NCBI GenBank assembly: GCA_016000265.1
Contig: JAECRL010000001.1
Span: forward strand, 372,001-436,000
Source: Burkholderiales bacterium
GTDB taxonomy: Bacteria; Pseudomonadota; Gammaproteobacteria; Burkholderiales; Burkholderiaceae_C
DNA: 64,000 bases
Reading direction: 5' to 3'
Below the pieces are notes generated by a model that had not been told where the DNA came from, made no database searches, and worked only from the letters and a program-made list of their open reading frames with translations. The position numbers and the translations under genes were made by a program. Of this stretch, positions 17,322-25,845 are shown piece by piece (position 1 is the stretch's first letter; every line of letters begins with the position of its first letter).

Positions 17322-19253
17322 ATGAAGATCGCGTCCCGACCCGCTGCCCCCGCTCAGCTTCAGCGTGCCCACCAGGCCTGGGAGCGAGGGGTGTCCCTGA
17401 GCCGAAAGGGCCAGTGGCGTGAGGCCCTGGCGGCATTCGACGCGGCCTTGGTGATCGCACCCAAGGACGGCCTCTACCTCGTGAACGCTGCGCGCGCGGC
17501 ATTCAAATGCGGCAAGCACGAGGAAACTGTGTCTCTGGCGGACCGCGCCTTGTCCGTTGACCCCTGCGACGAGATCGCCGAGACCTTGCGGGTCTCGGCA
17601 CTCAACCGCATGCAACGCCACAAGGACATCCTGGCCTACCTCGATGCGGTGCCCGAGTCGCGACGCGACACATTCAACTACTGGAACTCCTACGCCAACG
17701 CCTTGCTCAACCTCGGAGAAAACCAGCGCGCCGTCAAGGCCTTCATGGAGGCCCTGGCGCGCAAGATGGACGACGCCGAGACGCACTATCGCCTGGGCGT
17801 GTCTTTCTATGAACTGCAACTCAAGGAAGAGGCGTCTGAGTGCTTCCGCACGGCGCTCATCCTGGGTTTGGGCGACAACGCACTGCACGTTCACGGCATG
17901 CTGGCCTACGCCGAGCGCGAAAGCTGCCGCTGGGTTCAGGCGGAGGCCGAGCTGCAGAAAATGAAAGAGCTGGTGGACCGCCTCGATGGCTCCGAACACG
18001 TGATGACGCTGCCCTTTGCACACATCACCCTCACGGATGACCCGCTTTACCAGCTCAAGGCCTCTCGCCTGATGGCCAACCACTTCTCGGGCTACGAACC
18101 GGTGGTGCGCACCCCCCGCGCCGTGGACGACGGCCGCATCCGCATCGGCTACGTCTCGGCCGACTTCCACCAGCACGCGACCTGCGTGCTGATGTGCGAG
18201 GTTTTCGAGCAGACCGACCGCAGCCGCTTCGAGGTCTATCTCTACTCGCATGGCCCCGACGACAAGACCCCCATGCGCCAGCGCGTCGAGCGAGCAGCCG
18301 ACCATTTCGTCGAGTTGCAGGGCGTGCCCGATCAGGACATCGCCGAGCGCATCGCGCAAGACGACATCGACATCCTGGTGGACCTCAAGGGCTACACCGC
18401 GCAGAACCGCATCGGTGTCTTCGGGCGTCGACCGGCCCCGGTGCAGGTGGCCTACGTGGGCTTCCCCGGCACGACGGGCGCGCGCTTCATCGACTACATG
18501 ATCGGCGACCCGATCGTGACGCCGCTGGAGCACGCTGCACATTTCAGCGAGAAGATCGCGCAGATGCCGGTGAGCTACCAGCCCAACGACCGGCTGCGCC
18601 CCCGCCCACGCCCCATGAGCCGCGCCGATGCCGGCCTGCCCGAGGACGCCATGGTGCTGTGTGGCTTCAACCAGGCCTACAAGATCTCGCCCGAGGTGCT
18701 GGATGTGTGGGGCGCCCTCCTCGAAGACACCCCGAACGCCGTGCTGTGGCTGCTGGATTGGCACGGCCAGGCTCGTCCTCACCTGGAGGAAGAAATGGTG
18801 GCCCGCGGCTTCGACCTCAAGCGGGTGCGCTGGGCCCCGCGCCGCGCGCTCGACAACCACATCGACCGACTCGCCCTGGCCGACATCTTCATCGACACCT
18901 GGCCTTGCAACGCCCACACCACCGCCAGCGACGCGCTGTGGGCGGGCGTGCCCGTCGTCACCTACATGGGGCAGACCTTCGCCTCGCGCGTGGCGGCCAG
19001 CCTGCTCAACGCGGTGGGCCTCAACGAGCTGATCACCGACAACCTGGGCGACTACCGCCGCACCGTGCACGAACTCGCCGCCGACCCGCAGCGACGCGCC
19101 CGCCTGCGCCAGGAGCTGGAGCTCGCTCGCGAGCAGGCCCCCTTGTTCGACAGCCCCCGCTACGTGCGCGCGCTCGATGACCTGTTCATGCGCATCGCCC
19201 AGCGCCACCAGGCCGGCCTGCCGCCCGACCACCTGCCGGCCATCGCCGACTGA
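17322..19253 (+). CDS. TPR / OGT-SPINDLY-type O-linked N-acetylglucosaminyltransferase family protein
   Basis: 643 residues. Residues 1-220 are TPR-like helices (AHQAWERGVSLSRKGQWREA and following) that usually hold the protein substrate. Residues about 265-625 are the GT41 catalytic region: RIGYVSADFHQHATCVLM (His equivalent to the conserved OGT His), APVQVAYVGFPGTTGARFID, GFNQAYKISPEVLDVW (with the nucleotide-binding Lys) and DTWPCNAHTTASDALWAGVP. It should transfer a sugar from a nucleotide donor to Ser/Thr. Its place next to two flagellins suggests flagellin is the acceptor; this is inference. The ATG has AAGGTG upstream. The next gene follows by 32 nt. Confidence 0.85.
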   Translation: MKIASRPAAPAQLQRAHQAWERGVSLSRKGQWREALAAFDAALVIAPKDGLYLVNAARAAFKCGKHEETVSLADRALSVDPCDEIAETLRVSALNRMQRHKDILAYLDAVPESRRDTFNYWNSYANALLNLGENQRAVKAFMEALARKMDDAETHYRLGVSFYELQLKEEASECFRTALILGLGDNALHVHGMLAYAERESCRWVQAEAELQKMKELVDRLDGSEHVMTLPFAHITLTDDPLYQLKASRLMANHFSGYEPVVRTPRAVDDGRIRIGYVSADFHQHATCVLMCEVFEQTDRSRFEVYLYSHGPDDKTPMRQRVERAADHFVELQGVPDQDIAERIAQDDIDILVDLKGYTAQNRIGVFGRRPAPVQVAYVGFPGTTGARFIDYMIGDPIVTPLEHAAHFSEKIAQMPVSYQPNDRLRPRPRPMSRADAGLPEDAMVLCGFNQAYKISPEVLDVWGALLEDTPNAVLWLLDWHGQARPHLEEEMVARGFDLKRVRWAPRRALDNHIDRLALADIFIDTWPCNAHTTASDALWAGVPVVTYMGQTFASRVAASLLNAVGLNELITDNLGDYRRTVHELAADPQRRARLRQELELAREQAPLFDSPRYVRALDDLFMRIAQRHQAGLPPDHLPAIAD

Positions 19254-19285
19254 GCCCACGCCCCATCACAAACCGGGAGACCGAC

Positions 19286-22051
19286 ATGGACCTTCGACCC
19301 GTTCACATCTGCATCATCCAGCCGCTGGGTTACGTCCATTCGCTGGGCTTCCTGGACCAGGCCCGCTACCTGCGCTACCAGTTCCGCCGCTTCGGCGCCG
19401 AGGTCACGCTGGCCAAGAACCGCCTGCGCCACGACGCCGTCAACGTCGTCTTCGGGGCACACCTGGGGTTCGACCCCGAGCTGCGCAAGCGCCACAGCTG
19501 CATCTTCTTCAACCTCGAGCAGATGGGGCCCGGCGGGGCGCAGCTCTCCAATGAGTACCGCCAGTTGCTGGCCTCCTCGGCGGTGTTCGACTACGACGCG
19601 GGCAACCCGCGCCACCTCACGCAGTACCCCGACGACGTGCCCATCCTCACCTTCGGGCACGCGCCTTACCTGGAGCCGTCGAAGACGCCGTTCCACGAGC
19701 GCCCGATCGACCTGCTCTTCCTGGGCAGCATGAACGAGCGCCGCGCCCGCATCATCCGCGAGGTGGAGGCCGGGGGCTGCAGCGTGACCGTGCTGGAAGG
19801 CGCCCTCTACGGGCCCGAGCGCGACGAGCTGATCCGCCAGTCCAAGGCCGTGCTCAACTGCCACTTCTACGAGACGGCCCGCTTCGAGCAGGCACGCGCG
19901 TTCCAGTGCCTTTCTTTGGGGGCCGCCTTCGTCAGCGAGCGCCTGCCTGGCACGAAACCCGCGGCGCAATTTGAGGACGCCGTTTTCTGGGTGCAAGACG
20001 GGCGTTGGGCCGAGTTCGTGCAGACCCACTTGCGTTCGCCGGATTTCGAAGTGGTCGCGCGGCAGAAGCTGGCGGCCTTCGCCCAGCACGACCTGACCGA
20101 CACCTACGCCGACGCCATGGCGTTCGCGCAGGCCTACTCGACCACCCACCTCTCCAGCCTGCCCACCGGCCCCTGGCGCCCCGAGCGACTGCACATCGGC
20201 TCCGGCAAGGACTACCGCGCCGGCTGGCTCAACGTCGACATCCTGGCCAGCGCCCAACCCGACGTCGTCATCGACCTGGCTCAGCCCCACGAGTGGCCCC
20301 TGCGCCTGGCCAGCGAGACCGTGGGTGACGTCGAGCTGCAGCCGGGCTCACTCAGCGTGATCTACGCCAACAACGTGCTGGAGCACGTGCCCGACCTGCC
20401 CACCCTCATGGGCAACTGCCTGACGCTGCTGCAAGAGGGCGGCCGCATGGAGGTCGAGGTGCCTTACGAGCACGCCAACACCGCCTGGCAGGACCCCACC
20501 CACATCCGCGCGATGAACGAGGCCTCGTGGGTCTACTACGCCGACTGGTTCTGGTACCTGGGCTGGTTCGAGCACCGCTTCAACCTGGTGAGCTTCTCTT
20601 ACCTGGACGGCAGCCTGCGCGAGTGCGCCAAGGAGTCGGCGCACTTCATGCGCGTCACGCTGGTCAAGCAGGCCACGACGCTGGCCGAGCGCATGACGGC
20701 GCGCACCTTCCAGCCCAGCTTCGGGGGCTTGCCTGACGATCTGGGTGTGTTTGAGCGTGGCAATGTGTCCTCCGCCGCGCCTGCGCCGGCCCCCGAGCCC
20801 GCCGGGCTGGTGTTGACCCATGCGACGGCAGCTGCTGCGCCCTGGCTGCTCATCTACCCTGCCCACGACGATGGCGTGACCGACAACTTCTCGCACGAAA
20901 TCACAGCTGCTCTGCGGGCAGAGGGCGAGGCCGTGATCGAGCTCAACATGTCGGCAGATCTGGCTGCCCAGTGGTCTCGCCTCCCGAGCGCATTCGCCGG
21001 CGTGATCACCGTGGGCGCCTTGCCCTTGAACATCCAGGTGGGCGGCAGGTCGTTGGCGGAGTGCTTCCAGTGCCCTGTCTACGCTTACCTCCTCGACTCG
21101 CCCATCTACGATCTGGCGCGTGTTCCGGCCACGAGAGATTTCATCCGCCGCGCTTGGGACAACGACCAACTCGTGCCGGTTCTGGCCGAGCGAAGCTATT
21201 TGAATTTGGGCCTCGGCGGTGCGCACCCGCTGTTGCCACCACAGTCGATGTATCTGCCTTTCGCGGCGTTTACGGCGCCTGACGAATGCCGCAAGGAGGT
21301 GTCCGCGCTGGTGCCACAGCAGCGCATATTGGTGGTGGGTGCGCTGGGACAAGAGTTGTCCAGGGGGGCCATTCGCCAAGACCTGGTCGCCACTCTGGCG
21401 TCTGCCAACGCCCCGGGATTGAGTCACGCGGACATCCAGTCGTTGGCGTCTGCCATGCTGGACGCAGAAGCACCAGGCAACCCCTTGGTGACCGCACAGA
21501 GCCTTTTGTCCTTGGATGGGCGTGAACTGTTCAGCGACAACATGATGACCTTGATGTGCGCCGGAGACTCATTCCTCAAGCGCATGCGCCGAGTCCTCGC
21601 CGTGGAGTCGCTGCGAGGTGTGCCCGTGGATTTTGTGGGGCCTGGCTGGGAGCAGGCCTTCGGTGACCAGGACGGTTTCCGCTTTTTGGGCTCCATGCCT
21701 CACGGTCAGCTGCCCGCCCTGATGCCGCTTTACCGCGGGGTGTTGAACCTCGATCCCAACTGGGACTGGGGTTGCCACGATCGTGCTTATTCGGCGTGGG
21801 CGCAGGGGGTACCCGTCATGACGCACCGCAACGCTGCAATTGCCGAGGAACACGTGCCACACGAGTTGGTTCATGCCTTCCTGCCCAACGCGCCGGACTT
21901 GGGGCCTGTCGCGGACGAGTGGCTGACGCGGCACGTGCCACGCAATGAACCCGCGGAGGCGTTGTCGCGCTTCACATGGGGTGAGCGGATCCGCAAACTG
22001 CTGGCGCACCATCGGTTCATGCCAACGCAGAGCGAGGTGGTCGCATCATGA
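19286..22051 (+). CDS. Tripartite glycosyltransferase - SAM methyltransferase - glycosyltransferase fusion
   Basis: 921 residues in three blocks. Residues 1-285: CgeB/YkvP-like glycosyltransferase (IDLLFLGSMNERRARIIREV, FEQARAFQCLSLGAAFVSER). Residues 300-470: class I methyltransferase with LHIGSGKDYRAGWLNVDI, VIYANNVLEHVPD and LLQEGGRMEVEVPYEH. After an Ala/Pro linker (about 492-510), residues 515-921 form a second CgeB-like glycosyltransferase (FLGSMPHGQLPALMPLYRGV, NLDPNWDWGCHDRAYSAWAQ). It could add and methylate sugars of a flagellin glycan. G+C falls sharply after the linker. GGGAG precedes the ATG; the next gene overlaps by 4 nt. Domain roles are from family resemblance; substrates are unknown. 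Confidence 0.72.
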   Translation: MDLRPVHICIIQPLGYVHSLGFLDQARYLRYQFRRFGAEVTLAKNRLRHDAVNVVFGAHLGFDPELRKRHSCIFFNLEQMGPGGAQLSNEYRQLLASSAVFDYDAGNPRHLTQYPDDVPILTFGHAPYLEPSKTPFHERPIDLLFLGSMNERRARIIREVEAGGCSVTVLEGALYGPERDELIRQSKAVLNCHFYETARFEQARAFQCLSLGAAFVSERLPGTKPAAQFEDAVFWVQDGRWAEFVQTHLRSPDFEVVARQKLAAFAQHDLTDTYADAMAFAQAYSTTHLSSLPTGPWRPERLHIGSGKDYRAGWLNVDILASAQPDVVIDLAQPHEWPLRLASETVGDVELQPGSLSVIYANNVLEHVPDLPTLMGNCLTLLQEGGRMEVEVPYEHANTAWQDPTHIRAMNEASWVYYADWFWYLGWFEHRFNLVSFSYLDGSLRECAKESAHFMRVTLVKQATTLAERMTARTFQPSFGGLPDDLGVFERGNVSSAAPAPAPEPAGLVLTHATAAAAPWLLIYPAHDDGVTDNFSHEITAALRAEGEAVIELNMSADLAAQWSRLPSAFAGVITVGALPLNIQVGGRSLAECFQCPVYAYLLDSPIYDLARVPATRDFIRRAWDNDQLVPVLAERSYLNLGLGGAHPLLPPQSMYLPFAAFTAPDECRKEVSALVPQQRILVVGALGQELSRGAIRQDLVATLASANAPGLSHADIQSLASAMLDAEAPGNPLVTAQSLLSLDGRELFSDNMMTLMCAGDSFLKRMRRVLAVESLRGVPVDFVGPGWEQAFGDQDGFRFLGSMPHGQLPALMPLYRGVLNLDPNWDWGCHDRAYSAWAQGVPVMTHRNAAIAEEHVPHELVHAFLPNAPDLGPVADEWLTRHVPRNEPAEALSRFTWGERIRKLLAHHRFMPTQSEVVAS

Positions 22052-23091
22052 GGGTTGCCGTTGCCGGAGGCGGGTGGTATGGGTGCCACATTGCGTCTTC
22101 CCTCAAGGCGCATGGCGTCAGCGTTGACCTGTTCGAAAAGAACGACTGTCTGTTCAGCGAGGCATCGGGGAACAACCAGTTCCGGTTGCATCAAGGCCTC
22201 CACTACGCCCGATCGGCGCAAACGCGACACCAGTCCCGCGACGGCTACCACCGTTTCGCAGAGCGTTACCCCAAGCTGTCCACCCCGGTTGAAGACAACA
22301 TTTACCTGGTCCCCAAAGAGACCTCGCTGATCGATTTCGACACGTATTTTTCGATCATGTTGTCCAGTGGGATATCGATTGAGAAAGTGCCGCTGAACAG
22401 CATCGAACACATCGACGTTGAGCGATTTGAAGGGGCTGTGCGCTGCCAGGAGCGCGTTGTGCTCACCTCTGCGGCGCGCGCTCATTTCGCCAAGAGATTG
22501 AATGGCACGGTGAACCTCAACCATGCCGTGACGGAAGTTCGGCAGCACAGCGACCATGTGCTGGTGGATGGCGTTGCATACGATTACTTCATCGATGCCA
22601 CTTGGGGTGCTTTGCCTGGCATGGGCAACGAGATGGGGCGTGTTTACTTTGAGCCCACCCTCCTGCTTTATTACCGGCTTCGCGATGCAATCGCCAGGCC
22701 GTTTCCTGCCATCACGCTGGTGGACGGGGATTTGTGGTCCGTCTATCCCACTGAAGATGCCGATGTCTTCACTTTGTCGTCCGTGACGCACACCCCTTTG
22801 GGGCGATACGACCACAAAGCGGATGCTTACGACAGGCTCGCTGCAATTGATGGGCGTTTGGTGGATGAAAAGCGCGGCTTGATGGAGGCTGAGGTCCGCC
22901 CCTACATGCCTGATTTCAGCGAGGTGTTCGCCTTCGTCGGGCCGCAACTTGCCATCAAGACGAAGCCCAAAGGGTTGTCAGAGAATCGAGCTTGTGGCGT
23001 GGTGATGAACGGTCGTTGCTTCGGCGTGCAGTCAGGAAAAATTGACAACATCTTCTATGCTACTGACCGCATCTTGGGTGCATTGCTGTGA
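22048..23091 (+). CDS. FAD-dependent oxidoreductase (DAO/amine-oxidase fold), probable sugar-modifying
   Basis: 347 residues. N-terminal Rossmann dinucleotide site VAVAGGGWYGCHIASSL (GGGWYG, about 7-12) with the acidic end of strand 2 (VDLFEKND), then NNQFRLHQGLHYARS, typical of the FAD fold in glycine-oxidase-like enzymes. The C-terminal part has ATDRILGALL, the usual FAD-capping end. It overlaps the fusion gene by ATGA and the following SDR begins one base after its stop, so all are co-transcribed and co-translated. G+C is low (26 of 60 at 22321-22380, against 44 of 60 at 18961-19020). Substrate unknown; oxidation of an amino- or deoxy-sugar is a guess from context. Confidence 0.7.
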   Translation: MRVAVAGGGWYGCHIASSLKAHGVSVDLFEKNDCLFSEASGNNQFRLHQGLHYARSAQTRHQSRDGYHRFAERYPKLSTPVEDNIYLVPKETSLIDFDTYFSIMLSSGISIEKVPLNSIEHIDVERFEGAVRCQERVVLTSAARAHFAKRLNGTVNLNHAVTEVRQHSDHVLVDGVAYDYFIDATWGALPGMGNEMGRVYFEPTLLLYYRLRDAIARPFPAITLVDGDLWSVYPTEDADVFTLSSVTHTPLGRYDHKADAYDRLAAIDGRLVDEKRGLMEAEVRPYMPDFSEVFAFVGPQLAIKTKPKGLSENRACGVVMNGRCFGVQSGKIDNIFYATDRILGALL

Positions 23092-23092
23092 A

Positions 23093-23881
23093 ATGAAAAT
23101 GAAAAGCGTGCTCATTGGTCACACTGGTTTTGTCGGAGCCAATTTGCTCCGGCAGCGTTCGTTCGATCTCTGTGTGCACCGAGCGAATTTGGCTGATTTG
23201 AACGGGGTGAACGCCGATTTGCTGGTGATCGCTGGCTTGCCTGCCGAGAAGTGGCGGGCGAATCAAAACCCCATCGCCGATCTGGAGAACATGAGGGTTT
23301 TGCAAAAGGCGCTGGAAGGTGTCAAGGCGCAGCGTGTGGTTGTGGTGTCCACCGTTGACGTTTACCCATCACCGTTTGGCGTTGATGAGCTTTCGTCCGC
23401 GGATGACCCCTTGGCGCAACCGTATGGGGCGCACCGCCATGAGTTCGAGCGATGGGTGCAAGGCAAATTTCCGCGCGCCAGTGTGATTCGTTTGCCAGGT
23501 TTGTTCGGGCCCGGCCTGAAGAAGAACGTGCTGCACGATCTGGTGCGCAACCATTTGACGAACTGCATACATCCTGAATCGTCGTTCCAGTGGTATCCCA
23601 TCATGCGGCTGTCAAAGGACATCGACACCCTGATGGCCGCCGGCTTGTCATGTGTCAATGCAGCCACCGAGCCCATTTGCACGAAAGACATCGTTGATCG
23701 TTTTTTTCCTTCCCTGGTGTTGCAGACACAAGCGAACCCACCTGTACGCTACGACATGCAAAGTGCGCACGCGAGTCTGTTTGGGGGGGGTGGTCGGTAC
23801 TGGATGGGTCGGCTTGCCGTGATGGATGCCTTGTCGGCGTGGTTTCGCTCGCCGGATTTGGGCGCCAAAGCCGCGGAGTGA
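23093..23881 (+). CDS. NAD-dependent epimerase/dehydratase family protein (extended SDR-like)
   Basis: 262 residues from ATG 23093 (or 23099). N-terminal nucleotide-binding motif SVLIGHTGFVGANLL (GxxGxxG), strand-4 region RVVVVSTVDVYPSP and a YGAHRHEFERW segment at the place of the catalytic YxxxK, where Lys is replaced by Glu-flanked residues (no YxxxK is visible). IRLPGLFGPGLKKNVLHDLV is the usual substrate-loop region. So it has the fold of sugar-nucleotide epimerases but may be catalytically changed. It starts 2 nt after the FAD enzyme and ends 2 nt before the next start. Low G+C. Confidence 0.68.
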   Translation: MKMKSVLIGHTGFVGANLLRQRSFDLCVHRANLADLNGVNADLLVIAGLPAEKWRANQNPIADLENMRVLQKALEGVKAQRVVVVSTVDVYPSPFGVDELSSADDPLAQPYGAHRHEFERWVQGKFPRASVIRLPGLFGPGLKKNVLHDLVRNHLTNCIHPESSFQWYPIMRLSKDIDTLMAAGLSCVNAATEPICTKDIVDRFFPSLVLQTQANPPVRYDMQSAHASLFGGGGRYWMGRLAVMDALSAWFRSPDLGAKAAE

Positions 23882-23883
23882 AC

Positions 23884-24696
23884 ATGGCGCTGAAACTGGC
23901 TTGCTCCAACATCGCATGGACGGATGCGCAAGAGGTTGACGTCCTGCCGTGGCTGCAAACGCAAGGTGTTGCAGGCATTGAGGTTGCACCAACGCGCGTC
24001 TGGCCCGATTGGCATGGTGCTTCACCTGCCGCAGCGCGCGAGTGGCGCAGGCGCATGGCTGACCGAGGGTTTGTTTTGCCGTCCATGCAGGCGCTGTTGT
24101 TCGGTCGGCCCGATGCGTGCTTGTTTGGCGCCGATGGGGGGCGAGCTTTTGTCGAGCACTTGCAGTTCGTGGCCAGCTTGGGCGAAGGCCTTGGGACGCA
24201 AGTGGCTGTGCTGGGTGCGCCACGACAGCGCATCAGAGGTGAATTGTCCATGGCCGAAGCGGTGGACCAGGCCACCCCAGTGCTGCGGCGCCTCGCGCAG
24301 ACATTCCATGATGCCGGCTCATGCTTGGCGCTGGAGCCCGCGCGGCCTGAGTACGGAGGGGATTTCTGCATCAACACGGCAGAGGTCTCCCAGTTGGTCG
24401 CAGCGGTGGATCATCCAGGCATGGGCGTGCACATAGATGCCGCAGCCTTGTTTGCCGCGCAGGAGTCGATCAGCGACTTGTGGCAAGAATCCCATGGGCG
24501 GCGGTGGGTTCATTACCAACTGAGCGAGCCAGAACTGGGCGGATTTGGTCGAGCACAGGTGCCGCAATTGGCGAACCTGCAGTTCTTGCAAAGCGTCGCT
24601 TGGCCCCACTGGTGTGCGATCGAGATGCGTCCGCCCCCGAGGGGGCTTATCGAAGAGGGGCCTTGGGCCATCCTGGCGCAGGCACGCCGGGACTGA
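23884..24696 (+). CDS. Sugar phosphate isomerase/epimerase-like TIM-barrel protein
   Basis: 270 residues. The strand pattern and motifs fit the AP-endonuclease-2/xylose-isomerase-like TIM barrel: KLACSNIAW at strand 1, GVAGIEVAPTRVWP at strand 2, LALEPARPEYGG (metal-ligand Glu), MGVHIDAAAL (Asp/His ligands), WVHYQLSEPELGGFG and WCAIEMRPPP (final Glu). Such proteins isomerise or epimerise sugars or inositols with a divalent metal. Last gene of the plus-strand cluster, 2 nt after the SDR; it converges on dgt with a 5-nt gap and no terminator. Low G+C, like its two upstream neighbours. Confidence 0.72.
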   Translation: MALKLACSNIAWTDAQEVDVLPWLQTQGVAGIEVAPTRVWPDWHGASPAAAREWRRRMADRGFVLPSMQALLFGRPDACLFGADGGRAFVEHLQFVASLGEGLGTQVAVLGAPRQRIRGELSMAEAVDQATPVLRRLAQTFHDAGSCLALEPARPEYGGDFCINTAEVSQLVAAVDHPGMGVHIDAAALFAAQESISDLWQESHGRRWVHYQLSEPELGGFGRAQVPQLANLQFLQSVAWPHWCAIEMRPPPRGLIEEGPWAILAQARRD

Positions 24697-24701
24697 CCCT
24701 T

Positions 24702-25841
24702 TCAGAACAACCTTCGCCCCGTCAGCCTCTCGTGCTCCCGCACAGCAAACCGATCCGTCATGCCCGCGATGTAGTCCGCCACGGCCCGGTGCAGGCCCTC
24801 GTCGGCTGCGCGCTCCGCGAAGGCCGCCTGCATCTCGGCGGGGGCGTGCACGTAGGCCGCGAACAACTCGCTGAGCACTTGCTTGGCGCGCATCGTGGTC
24901 TCGTTGACCTGCGGATGCCGATACAGCTCTTTGAACAGGAAGCGCTTGAGTTGGGTGCTCGCCTCGCGCATCTCGGCGCTGAAGCGGATCAGGGGCGGGC
25001 AGCGGCGCGCCTCGTCGGCGTCCTGTGGCTGGTGCTCGGCGATGCGCGCGCGCGTGGCGTCGATCACGTCGTACACCTGCTGCGAGAGCATGCGCCGGAT
25101 GCTGTCGAACAACAGCCGGCGCCCGCGCGCCTGGGGGAACTCGCGCAGCGTGTCGTCGCGAAAGCGCACGAACAGCGGCACCGCCTCCAGCTGCTCCATC
25201 GTGATCAGCCCGGAGCGCACGCCATCGTCGATGTCGTGGGCGTTGTAGGCGATCTCGTCGGCCAGGTTGCACAGCTGCGCCTCCAGGCTGGGCTGCGTGC
25301 CCTCGATGAAGCGCCGGCCCACGCCGCCGGGCTCGCGCTGCTCCAGCATCTCGGCGTGGCGCCTGGAGCAGTGCTTGAGGATGCCCTCGCGCGTCTCGAA
25401 GGTCAGGTTCAGGCCGTTGTAGGGCAGGTAGCGCTCCTCCAGCTCGTCGACCACCCGCAGCGACTGCAGGTTGTGCTCGAAGCCGCCGTGCTCGGCCATG
25501 CACTCGTTGAGCACGTCCTGGCCCGCGTGGCCGAAGGGCGTGTGGCCCAGGTCGTGGGCCAGCGCCACCGCCTCGACCAGGTCCTCGTTCAAGCCCAGCG
25601 AGCGCGCGATCGAACGCCCCAGCTGCGCCACCTCCAGCGAGTGCGTCAGTCGCGTGCGAAACAGGTCGCCCTCGTGGTTGAGGAAGACCTGCGTCTTGTA
25701 GACCAGGCGCCGAAAGGCCGTGCTGTGCACGATGCGGTCGCGGTCGCGCTGGAAGTTGCTGCGCGTGGGCGCGGCCGCTTCGGGGTGGCGGCGGCCCCTT
25801 GAGCGTTCAGGCAGGCTGGCGAAGGCAGCGGGGGCCGTCAT
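24702..25841 (-). CDS. dgt: Deoxyguanosinetriphosphate triphosphohydrolase-like HD protein
   Basis: 379 residues. HD-domain dNTP triphosphohydrolase that removes tripolyphosphate from dNTPs. Metal and catalytic motifs: R-x-LTHSLEVAQLGRSIARSL (first His), VALAHDLGHTPFGHAGQ (HD pair), later ADEIAYNAHDIDDGVRSGL (final Asp region). Length about 380 is that of the type-2 dGTPase-like subfamily (dGTPase-like protein), shorter than E. coli Dgt. It begins 4 nt after the aroB stop and shares its operon, an arrangement common in this order. Confidence 0.9.
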   Translation of the reverse strand: MTAPAAFASLPERSRGRRHPEAAAPTRSNFQRDRDRIVHSTAFRRLVYKTQVFLNHEGDLFRTRLTHSLEVAQLGRSIARSLGLNEDLVEAVALAHDLGHTPFGHAGQDVLNECMAEHGGFEHNLQSLRVVDELEERYLPYNGLNLTFETREGILKHCSRRHAEMLEQREPGGVGRRFIEGTQPSLEAQLCNLADEIAYNAHDIDDGVRSGLITMEQLEAVPLFVRFRDDTLREFPQARGRRLLFDSIRRMLSQQVYDVIDATRARIAEHQPQDADEARRCPPLIRFSAEMREASTQLKRFLFKELYRHPQVNETTMRAKQVLSELFAAYVHAPAEMQAAFAERAADEGLHRAVADYIAGMTDRFAVREHERLTGRRLF

Positions 25842-25845
25842 GCGT

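Noticed and set aside
17013..19259. Minus-strand open frame of 748 codons opposite the OGT-like gene
   Set aside because: Antisense shadow; it also spans the flagellin promoter region.
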